A stretch of DNA of 6,878 nt from Desulfohalobiaceae bacterium (lineage in GTDB: Bacteria > Desulfobacterota > Desulfovibrionia > Desulfovibrionales > Desulfothermaceae). Both the position numbers and the translations under genes were made by a program. The notes beneath the pieces are model-generated. The model saw only the letters and a program-made list of their open reading frames with translations, was not told where the DNA came from and did not search any database. The stretch covers positions 1 to 6,878 of the forward strand of contig JAIPER010000194.1 of assembly GCA_021737115.1 (NCBI GenBank), given 5' to 3'. Of this stretch, positions 1 through 5,189 are shown piece after piece (within the stretch, counting starts at the first letter, position 1; every line of letters begins with the position of its first letter).

Positions 1-2
1 TT

Positions 3-1403
3 TATAAGAATGATACAAGAAGGGGGAAGAAATTTATAGGAACATATGGGGTCATGAGAGATATGAGGGAACGAAAACGTTCTGAAGAGGTGATCCGTTA
101 TCATCTCTATCATGATAGTCTTACCTCGCTTCCTAATAGAGCCCTTTTTAATGACAGACTGCACATGGCTCTTTTGCAAGCAAAACGCCATAAGAACAAG
201 TTAGCATTGATGTTTTTGGACTTGGATCGTTTTAAAAAAATCAATGACAATTTTGGCCATCAAGCTGGAGATGAGATCCTGCAGTCAGTTGCCAAAAAAC
301 TGAAAAGATGTGTTCGGGAAACAGATACGTTGGCCCGTATAGGAGGCGATGAATTTTTATTGATGATGCAAGATCTTCCATCTGCAGAAGATGCAGACCG
401 AGTCTGCCAAAAGATTTTGGACAGACTCAATCAACCTATGCGGTACAGGGGTAAGGAGATTCGAATTACGGCCAGTATAGGGATAGCTCTGTATCCAGAC
501 CACGGCAAAACAAAAGATGAATTAATCCGTCATGCCGATATAGCAATGTACCGGGTCAAAGAAAAATCTTGTAATGGATATTGCTTGTATAACAATACCC
601 TTATAAGTGATTACCCTAATCTGGAGTTGGAAAATGACTTGTATTCTGCCGTTCAACGAAATGAACTCCTGCTCTATTATCAGCCCCAAATTGAAGCTGT
701 CTGTAACAAGGTAGTGGGGATTGAAGCATTAATGCGATGGGATCATCCCCAGTACGGTACCTTGGGGCCTGCGTGTTTCATTCCCATTGCCGAGCAAAAT
801 GGATTGATAAATGAAATAGGCGACTGGGGGCTGCGTCAGGCATGTGCAGATACCAAGGATTTGGAGGCAGAGGGGTTTTTCCCGCTGAAGACGTCCGTCA
901 ATATTTCAGTACAGCAATTAAGCAGCTCCAACTTTGTTCAAAATGTTTTGCAGATTATTCATGGATGTGGCCTGAGGCAAAACTCTATGGAGTTGGAAAT
1001 CACGGAAAGCTGTCTCATGCATGATTTGCAAAATGCGTCAGAAATGCTTGAGGAACTCACTCAAGGAGGTGTGTCCATTGCTATTGATGATTTTGGATCA
1101 GGCTATTCTTCCTTGAATTACTTGCAAAACTTGTCCATCAATACCTTGAAGTTGGATAGGGGATTTATCCAGCAGGCCAACCTGGCCTCTTCAGAAAAGA
1201 CGATTTTTACAGCTATTCAATCCATGGCCCAAAGCCTGGATGTCAATTTTGTGGCCGAAGGCGTAGAAACGCACGCTCAAAAAAAGTATTTGGAAAGACT
1301 GGGATTTTGTTCCATTGTCCAGGGGTATTATTATAGCAAGCCCCTGCCGTTAGCTGAATTAAAGACATTTATTGCTCAGCAAAATGATATCGGTGGATTG
1401 TAA
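3..1403 (+). CDS. PAS-GGDEF-EAL cyclic-di-GMP diguanylate cyclase/phosphodiesterase, 5' end outside window
   Basis: Turnover of the second messenger cyclic di-GMP. The first ATG in the window is at 54, but the frame is open to base 3. The upstream codons read YKNDTRRGKKFIGTYGVMRD, which resembles the end of a PAS/PAC sensor domain leading into a linker helix (RERKRSEEV), so the real start lies upstream. Numbering from the ATG at 54, the GGDEF domain spans about 20-180, with GGDEF at 97-101 and an inhibitory-site RETD at 88-91, exactly five residues before it. The EAL domain spans about 193-445: EAL 224-226, N283, ITES 316-319, DDFGSGYSSL 345-354, K366 and AEGVET 401-406. All these signature residues are present, so both the synthase and the hydrolase halves look competent. 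Which activity dominates cannot be read from sequence. The gene is AT-rich compared with its neighbours. Family is certain; the sensor domain is inferred from a few residues. Confidence 0.95.
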   Translation, partial: YKNDTRRGKKFIGTYGVMRDMRERKRSEEVIRYHLYHDSLTSLPNRALFNDRLHMALLQAKRHKNKLALMFLDLDRFKKINDNFGHQAGDEILQSVAKKLKRCVRETDTLARIGGDEFLLMMQDLPSAEDADRVCQKILDRLNQPMRYRGKEIRITASIGIALYPDHGKTKDELIRHADIAMYRVKEKSCNGYCLYNNTLISDYPNLELENDLYSAVQRNELLLYYQPQIEAVCNKVVGIEALMRWDHPQYGTLGPACFIPIAEQNGLINEIGDWGLRQACADTKDLEAEGFFPLKTSVNISVQQLSSSNFVQNVLQIIHGCGLRQNSMELEITESCLMHDLQNASEMLEELTQGGVSIAIDDFGSGYSSLNYLQNLSINTLKLDRGFIQQANLASSEKTIFTAIQSMAQSLDVNFVAEGVETHAQKKYLERLGFCSIVQGYYYSKPLPLAELKTFIAQQNDIGGL

Positions 1404-1442
1404 ACAGAGGTACAGAGTGGACATAAATGATGTGAGAAATAC

Positions 1443-1477
1443 ACGCCATGGCCTAGAATCACTCCAGCGGCGTTTTT
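1443..1477 (+). terminator. Candidate rho-independent terminator after the GGDEF-EAL gene
   Basis: ACGCC (1443-1447) pairs with GGCGT (1469-1473), and TGG (1449-1451) can pair with CCA (1464-1466), leaving a 1/2-base bulge and a 12-base loop. The T-run 1473-1477 follows immediately. It lies 40 bases after the stop codon, where a terminator is expected. The bulge and long loop make the stem only moderately convincing. Confidence 0.45.
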
Positions 1478-1603
1478 GTGCTTCCCATCTGTCCCTCTCG
1501 CAGTCTGGACTCACCGGCTAAATCCCAGCTGATACCTCCTGTCCATCATCAGGAATATGCCTTTTTACTTTCAATCTCATACGAGCTTGCATAAATGTGG
1601 GGA

Positions 1604-1632
1604 AGGACATAAATTGTCCGTCAATGTATGAT
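1604..1632 (+). promoter_or_regulatory. Candidate sigma-70 type promoter for the lipoprotein gene
   Basis: AGGACA (1604-1609, four of six to TTGACA) is separated by 17 bases from TATGAT (1627-1632, five of six to TATAAT). Transcription would start around 1640, leaving a leader of about 35 bases before the ATG at 1674. No experimental support; the -35 box is weak. Confidence 0.4.
1605..1619. repeat. 15-bp palindrome overlapping the promoter
   Basis: GGACA-TAAAT-TGTCC: two 5-base arms around a 5-base AT-rich centre. It overlaps the candidate -35 box and the spacer, the usual place for a repressor or activator site. It is short enough to occur by chance, and the binding protein, if any, is unknown. 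Confidence 0.3.
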
Positions 1633-1673
1633 CGGCTCATGGCGTTTTGACATCTCCCAAAAGGAGGAATGAG

Positions 1674-2444
1674 ATGCGACACGTGATTGGTGTGCTTTTG
1701 GTCTGTGTCTTGTTAGTGGCAGTGTCCGGGTGTGGTGTGTCCCAGGAAAAATACGATGCAAAAGTAAATGAGTTGGACCAGGCCCAAGAGAAGATTTCCC
1801 AGCTGGAAGAAGAGCTGGAGTCGACCAAGGCCCAAATGGCTTCTGTGCACCAAGAAAAGGCTGATTTGCAGGAGACAGCCTCCGATCTACGTTCGCAATT
1901 GCAGGCAGTGCAGGAAAAGCTCAAGAGCCGGTCCAAGAGCCTGCAAAATGCACAGGACAAGATGTCTGATCTCAAGGACCGGATGTCCACAGCCCAGGAA
2001 GCCAAGAGCTCCCTGGAGCAGAAAGTCTCGAAACAAAGCGCCCAACTGCAAGCGGCCAGGGACAAGCTGACTGAGCAAAAAAAGCACATGCAGGCAGCTC
2101 AGGGTCGTTATGAGGAGTTTGTTCAATCCTTGCAGGGCAAGGTGGAGTCTTTGCTGGGCCAGCTCTCGCAATCCAGGTCTTCTCTGGAAGACAAAAACGA
2201 GGTCTTGCAAACGGCCCAAGAAGCTGTTCAGGACAAGACCCAGCAAGTAAACGATCTGCAGGCCAAGCTGGAAGAGATACGCGATGCCTGGATGTCCCCG
2301 CAAAAGGCAAAGGAGCTTCGCTCAAAGCTGACCCAGAAGCAGGGCCAGGTGAACGAGCTCAAGGCTCAGCTTGAAAAAGCCCAGAGCTCACTCCAGGACG
2401 TTGGTGGAGACATGCCAGACACAGGAGAAGCCGGGTTGCAATAA
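1674..2444 (+). CDS. Coiled-coil lipoprotein
   Basis: A 256-residue envelope lipoprotein of unknown specific function. The start is the ATG at 1674, because a strong Shine-Dalgarno AAGGAGG sits at 1661-1667 with six bases of spacing. A TTG at 1647 in the same frame would put that site inside the gene. Residues 1-19 are a signal peptide (MRH, then a hydrophobic stretch) ending in the lipobox VSGC, so Cys20 would be lipidated after signal peptidase II cleavage. Residue 21 is Gly, not Asp, which by the E. coli rule favours the outer membrane. From about residue 23 to 245 the protein is almost continuously Gln/Glu/Lys/Ser/Leu-rich with heptad-like hydrophobic spacing, a long coiled coil, followed by a short Gly/Asp-rich tail. 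No peptidoglycan-binding OmpA-type domain or enzyme motif is visible. A structural spacer or envelope scaffold is plausible, but this is inference. Confidence 0.88.
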   Translation: MRHVIGVLLVCVLLVAVSGCGVSQEKYDAKVNELDQAQEKISQLEEELESTKAQMASVHQEKADLQETASDLRSQLQAVQEKLKSRSKSLQNAQDKMSDLKDRMSTAQEAKSSLEQKVSKQSAQLQAARDKLTEQKKHMQAAQGRYEEFVQSLQGKVESLLGQLSQSRSSLEDKNEVLQTAQEAVQDKTQQVNDLQAKLEEIRDAWMSPQKAKELRSKLTQKQGQVNELKAQLEKAQSSLQDVGGDMPDTGEAGLQ

Positions 2445-2457
2445 ATCAAGAACACGG

Positions 2458-2500
2458 GCATGGGCCCAAACCCGGTCCAAAGGCTGGCTTGGGGCCATGC
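2458..2500. repeat. Inverted repeat in the convergent intergenic region
   Basis: GCATGGGCCC (2458-2467) faces GGGGCCATGC (2491-2500): six paired bases, one G-G mismatch, then three more G-C pairs, with a 23-base loop. It lies 13 bases after the lipoprotein stop. There is no T-run on the plus side (TTAAAAAA follows), so it is not a textbook terminator. It may still block transcription or protect the 3' end of the lipoprotein mRNA. Confidence 0.4.
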
Positions 2501-2502
2501 TT

Positions 2503-2531
2503 AAAAAAGACCATGCACGTTTGCAGCGCAT
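2503..2531 (-). terminator. Candidate terminator of the CPBP protease gene
   Basis: Read on the minus strand, ATGCGC pairs with GTGCAT (plus coordinates 2526-2531 and 2513-2518; one G-U pair) around a 7-base loop. After four bases it is followed by TTTTTT (plus 2508-2503). It lies 13 bases past the stop codon of the protease gene. The stem is short and the gap to the T-run is not ideal. Confidence 0.42.
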
Positions 2532-2543
2532 CCTGAGAGCTGG

Positions 2544-3245
2544 TTAAGCCGCAGCTTGGGTCAAGATCCAGGTCACGGCCAGAGCGTTGACCAGGGCATG
2601 GATGAGAATTGCCGGCCAGATAGAGCCGCTTCGCTGGTAGAGGTAGGCAAAGACCAGGCCGAGAAGAAATATGGGCGGGGCGGCAATGGGACGCAGGTGC
2701 AGAAGGGCAAAGAGCCCGGAACTGATGAGCATGGCCTGTGGCCAGGAAAAGCGTTTTTTGAGCCCCGCAAAAAGGAACCCGCGAAAAAAGATCTCTTCCA
2801 CCGCAGGAGCGAGGATCACCGCAGCAAAAATGAACAGGCCAGGTGAGGGAGTGCCGGTCAGAATGCGCTCCAATTCCGGCTGCATCTTCAGCCCAAACCG
2901 GGAGAGGAAGGATTCGTACAGGGCGTTCACCCACATGGCCGGGAAGAAGAGTCCCAGTCCCAGTCCCAAATACCTGGCCTTGAACCCGCGTATTCCCAGA
3001 TCTCGCCACCTCGCACCATGTTTCTTGCCCGCAAGCCACCACACCGGCAAGAGCAGGGCCAGTTCCAAAAGAGCCACCAACAGACCCGCAGAGATATCCA
3101 CAGTCAGGGACTTAAGCAATATAACCCCTGCATAGGCCAGGGCGAGCCATAGACCCAGACAGGCAGCCCCCAGCCATGTGTCCCGGACCGACCAGGGTAC
3201 TTCCATTGGTTGCGACAGGTGTTTTGTACGAATAGTTGTACCCAT
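2544..3245 (-). CDS. CPBP family (CAAX/Abi) intramembrane metalloprotease
   Basis: A 233-residue polytopic membrane protein of the CPBP family, related to the eukaryotic type II CAAX protease Rce1. All three family motifs are present: EEIFFR (E150, E151, R155), FALLH (F179, H183) and HALVN (H216, N220). These glutamates and histidines form the active site inside the membrane. About seven hydrophobic segments are visible (roughly 23-46, 51-73, 92-110, 136-150, 168-185, 190-205, 209-227). The start is the ATG at 3245, the first after an in-frame TGA on the minus strand. Its Shine-Dalgarno is poor, and Met14 (codon at 3206) is an alternative. It is convergent with the lipoprotein gene and divergent from bioB. 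Bacterial members have assorted roles (peptide maturation, bacteriocin immunity, protein-protein interaction), and nothing here identifies the substrate. No CAAX-type substrate gene is seen nearby. Family certain, role unknown. Confidence 0.9.
   Translation of the reverse strand: MGTTIRTKHLSQPMEVPWSVRDTWLGAACLGLWLALAYAGVILLKSLTVDISAGLLVALLELALLLPVWWLAGKKHGARWRDLGIRGFKARYLGLGLGLFFPAMWVNALYESFLSRFGLKMQPELERILTGTPSPGLFIFAAVILAPAVEEIFFRGFLFAGLKKRFSWPQAMLISSGLFALLHLRPIAAPPIFLLGLVFAYLYQRSGSIWPAILIHALVNALAVTWILTQAAA
2951..2968. repeat. Three tandem GTCCCA hexamers
   Basis: Three perfect copies of GTCCCA lie inside the CPBP protease gene and encode the LG-LG-LG stretch at residues 94-99 of the protein, in a membrane segment. 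Each unit is two codons, so slippage would not shift the frame. Confidence 0.75.
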
Positions 3246-3285
3246 TTTGGTTGCTCAGAGTTCAGACATACCCCTCATCATTGCC

Positions 3286-3299
3286 CGGCGCCTTCGCCG
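3286..3299. repeat. Small hairpin between CPBP gene and bioB
   Basis: CGGCG (3286-3290) and CGCCG (3295-3299) can pair around the loop CCTT. It lies in the leader region of the CPBP gene (minus strand). No T-run follows, so I do not call it a terminator. Its role is unknown and chance is possible in GC-rich DNA. Confidence 0.3.
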
Positions 3300-3360
3300 C
3301 CGCAATCTCCAGAAGCACAGTGCACTGACCTGGATATGAGATCAATCCCTGAATGGCTTA

Positions 3361-3391
3361 TTGTAAACCTTATCGATATGAAGGTTGACAG
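3361..3391. promoter_or_regulatory. Candidate BirA (biotin repressor) operator upstream of bioB
   Basis: TTGTAAACC (3361-3369) and GGTTGACAG (3383-3391) form an inverted repeat. Including the inner TT and AA the arms are 11 bases, matching at 9 positions. The left arm equals the well-known E. coli BirA half-site TTGTAAACC; the right arm differs from GGTTTACAA at two bases. The spacer is 13 bases, shorter than the 16 of the E. coli bio operator. It lies 62 bases upstream of the bioB start and covers the -35 box, so biotinyl-AMP-bound BirA would repress bioB when biotin is plentiful. The assignment is by similarity; the birA gene is not in this window. Confidence 0.65.
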
Positions 3392-3412
3392 TCGGTCCCC
3401 TTTTTTTTTACC
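3385..3412 (+). promoter_or_regulatory. Candidate bioB promoter
   Basis: A perfect -35 box TTGACA (3385-3390) is formed by the right arm of the BirA-like operator. The best-placed -10 is only TTTACC (3407-3412, spacing 16), preceded by a run of nine T (3401-3409). The -35 box is convincing, the -10 is weak. Confidence 0.4.
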
Positions 3413-3452
3413 CACCTGGGAACCAGCACAGCCTCAAACCAAAGGACAAGCT

Positions 3453-4439
3453 ATGACTGAAAGCTTTGTGACCCAGATGGCGAAGGACATTATTCAGGGC
3501 AGACGGCCGGGATTGGAGCCGGATGAAGCTCAGGAGATTCTTTCCCTTCCCCAAGCCCAATTTTTCGAGCTGTTATTTGCCAGCCGCGAGGTGAGTGTGG
3601 CAATGGCCGGCGGCTCTATACGGACTTGTCTGGTCTGCAATGCGAAATCCGGCCAGTGTTCACAGGATTGTGCATTCTGTGCCCAGTCCATGCATCACGC
3701 GGCTCAGGTCCCGATATATCCCCTGCTCTCTGCGGAGCAAATGCTCCAACAGGCTGTCAGGGCGCAGGAAGCCGGGGCTACACACTTTTCCTTGGTCACC
3801 AGTGGAAAACAGGTAAACCGCAAGGAGTTGGATGTCCTCCTCGAGGCGGTGGATACGATCTCCCAAAAGACCGACCTAGCGGTCTGTGCATCCTTGGGTC
3901 TGTTAAGCCAACCCATGGCCCAAGAGCTGGCCCAAAGCGGGGTCGTCAGGTTTCATCACAATCTGGAGACCGCCGAGAGCTATTTCCCTCAAGTATGTTC
4001 GACCCATGCATACGATGAAGATATTTGGACTGTTGAGGCTGCCCAGAAGGCCGGGATGCAGGTCTGCTGCGGAGGAATCATCGGCCTGGGAGAAAGCTGG
4101 GAGCAGCGCCTGGATTTGGCCTTTGCCCTGCGGCGTTTGGAGGTGGATTCCATACCATTAAACTTCCTCAACCCTATCCCAGAAACCCGCCTGGCTGATC
4201 GGCCTTTCGTCAGGCCCTTAGACGCCCTGAAGTGCATAGCCTTGTTCCGTCTGATCAACCCTTGCACAGACATCATAATCTGCGGAGGAAGAGAAGTAAC
4301 CCTCAAGGATTTCCAGTCCTGGATATTTTTGGCTGGGGCCAACGGGCTGATGCTGGGCAATTATCTGACCACTAAGGGTCGAAGTGCAGCTGCAGATCTG
4401 GAGATGATTCAGGAACAAGCAATACTTTCAGTAGCATAA
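3453..4439 (+). CDS. bioB: Biotin synthase (radical SAM), apparently the anaerobe type
   Basis: Inserts sulfur into dethiobiotin, the last step of biotin synthesis, in the cytoplasm. The start is the ATG at 3453, preceded by AAAGGA (3441-3446) at six bases. The frame is open further upstream, but that part is not protein-like and contains the BirA-like operator. The 328-residue length fits the family. The radical-SAM CxxxCxxC is C69, C73, C76, preceded by CNAKSG (62-67). CASLG (145-149), CCGGIIGLGE (205-214), NFLNPIPETRL (237-247) and AGANGLMLGNY (294-304) align with standard BioB blocks. Of the four ligands of the classical [2Fe-2S] cluster (E. coli C97, C128, C188, R260), C145 and C205 match two. 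The other two appear replaced: S113 in HFSLVTSGK for C97, and I275 in IIICGGRE for R260, with C277 nearby and extra C59, C62 and C206. This resembles the BioB class of strict anaerobes that uses a different auxiliary cluster. No other bio gene is in the window. Confidence 0.95.
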   Translation: MTESFVTQMAKDIIQGRRPGLEPDEAQEILSLPQAQFFELLFASREVSVAMAGGSIRTCLVCNAKSGQCSQDCAFCAQSMHHAAQVPIYPLLSAEQMLQQAVRAQEAGATHFSLVTSGKQVNRKELDVLLEAVDTISQKTDLAVCASLGLLSQPMAQELAQSGVVRFHHNLETAESYFPQVCSTHAYDEDIWTVEAAQKAGMQVCCGGIIGLGESWEQRLDLAFALRRLEVDSIPLNFLNPIPETRLADRPFVRPLDALKCIALFRLINPCTDIIICGGREVTLKDFQSWIFLAGANGLMLGNYLTTKGRSAAADLEMIQEQAILSVA

Positions 4440-4467
4440 AACTCCTGTGCCCTTTTTGTTCCACACC

Positions 4468-4498
4468 TTGACAGATCGACAGCTTGATTTACCAATAT
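4468..4498 (+). promoter_or_regulatory. Candidate promoter of hsp20, partly resembling a heat-shock (sigma-32) promoter
   Basis: CTTGACA (4467-4473) is followed 18 bases later by CCAATAT (4492-4498), six of seven to the sigma-32 -10 element CCCATnT. The usual spacing is 11-16 bases, so this one is long. No CIRCE-type repeat is seen. The intergenic stretch 4440-4544 otherwise contains only a T-run at 4453-4457 without a stem. Confidence 0.3.
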
Positions 4499-4544
4499 GG
4501 ATGAAAGGAAAGAAAAACAATATCTTGAATAGGAGGTAATGTCT

Positions 4545-5189
4545 ATGTGGCGTACACCAAGATTGCGAAACCAAGACACAAACCTGCGTCAGGATCGGCG
4601 TTGGGATCCATTCACGGAAATGGCTCCGACCATGGCTGATATGTTCCGTATGCCGGAAAGGCTCTTAGGTGAAGAGATGTCCTTTGTTCCCACCATGGAC
4701 ATGCAAGAGACAGACAACGCCTATGTGCTCACAGCCGAGATGCCGGGAATGGATCCCAAGAACGTGGACATCTCGGTACGCAACGGCGTCCTGGAGCTCA
4801 AAGGGGAAAAGAAAGAGGAAAAGGAAAGCGACCAGACCGGAACCGGGTGGACGGAACGTCGCTATGGGGCTTTCCATCGTCAGATCCCCTTGGATCAGGA
4901 CATCAAGGAGGAAGAGGTCAAAGCGACCTACAAAAACAGCGCGGTCTCATTCTCCATGCTCAATAGTGACCTTGGTCCTGCCGGCGGCCTGCAGACGCAA
5001 TGGGATATGCACAAATGTGGAACAGTGGTCGGTAAAGGTTTCGAAGGCCGCATCTTCTTCGTGGATGCAGACCCTGTGAATGTTTTTTTGGCGCATACGC
5101 AAGCACAGGCCGAGATCCAAAGGAAGATTGTCGCCGAGATATCCCAGCTCGGCCAGGGTTGTGTTGGCATCGATTGTTTCCCGCTTTAA
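4545..5189 (+). CDS. Hsp20 (alpha-crystallin family) small heat-shock protein with lost or replaced C-terminus
   Basis: Small heat-shock proteins bind unfolding proteins and hold them for refolding. AGGAGG at 4531-4536 is eight bases from the ATG at 4545 and only two from an in-frame ATG at 4539, so 4545 is preferred (214 residues). The alpha-crystallin domain starts near residue 46 and shows the expected order: AEMPGM (64-69), ISVRNGVLELKGEK (76-89), ERRYGAFHRQIPL (104-116), VKATYKN (125-131). Normally NGVL-type strand residues, LPK and then a C-terminal IxI/V motif would follow. Here the homology fades at SAVSFSML (132-139). The remaining 70 or so residues are the antisense of the peptidase gene and look like no Hsp20. 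No continuation is found in the other two frames. I read this as a gene cut by a deletion or rearrangement. Whether the product still folds is open, since SAVSFSML could mimic the final strand, but the oligomer-forming IxI motif is absent. Confidence 0.85.
   Translation: MWRTPRLRNQDTNLRQDRRWDPFTEMAPTMADMFRMPERLLGEEMSFVPTMDMQETDNAYVLTAEMPGMDPKNVDISVRNGVLELKGEKKEEKESDQTGTGWTERRYGAFHRQIPLDQDIKEEEVKATYKNSAVSFSMLNSDLGPAGGLQTQWDMHKCGTVVGKGFEGRIFFVDADPVNVFLAHTQAQAEIQRKIVAEISQLGQGCVGIDCFPL

Larger units (their letters stand above)
1404..1673. other. Non-coding stretch between c-di-GMP enzyme and lipoprotein
   Basis: I see no credible gene here. Besides the terminator, promoter and palindrome listed separately, it holds a weak stem TCCTG/CAGGA (1537-1541/1550-1554) followed six bases later by CTTTTT (1560-1566), possibly a second weak terminator. 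The 10-mer GGACATAAAT occurs twice, at 1419-1428 and 1605-1614. I looked for known riboswitch cores on both strands and recognised none. Confidence 0.5.

Noticed and set aside
1440..1560. Possible riboswitch on the minus strand (GC-rich, AGCCGGTGAGTCC-like stretch)
   Set aside because: Some words recall cobalamin riboswitch pieces, but the order is wrong and no B12 box is found; the only gene that side is the end of the c-di-GMP enzyme on the opposite strand.
1647..1673. TTG start of the lipoprotein at 1647, and TTGACA at 1647-1652 as a -35 box
   Set aside because: The strong Shine-Dalgarno at 1661-1667 points to the ATG at 1674. A -35 box at 1647 would put the transcription start past the start codon.
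1637..2325. Long open frames antisense to the lipoprotein gene
   Set aside because: They follow from the Gln/Lys/Ala/Leu-rich composition of the coiled-coil gene. The proteins are Cys/Ser/Leu-rich without recognisable domains or good ribosome-binding sites.
2446..3135. Other open frames over the CPBP gene on both strands
   Set aside because: The CPBP frame has all three family motifs, so the overlapping frames are shadows.
3210..3452. N-terminal extension of the bioB frame by 81 codons
   Set aside because: The extension overlaps the start of the CPBP gene on the other strand, contains the BirA-like operator and -35 box, is not BioB-like, and the ATG at 3453 has its own Shine-Dalgarno.
4440..4460. 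Terminator of bioB at the T-run 4453-4457
   Set aside because: No stable stem precedes the T-run.
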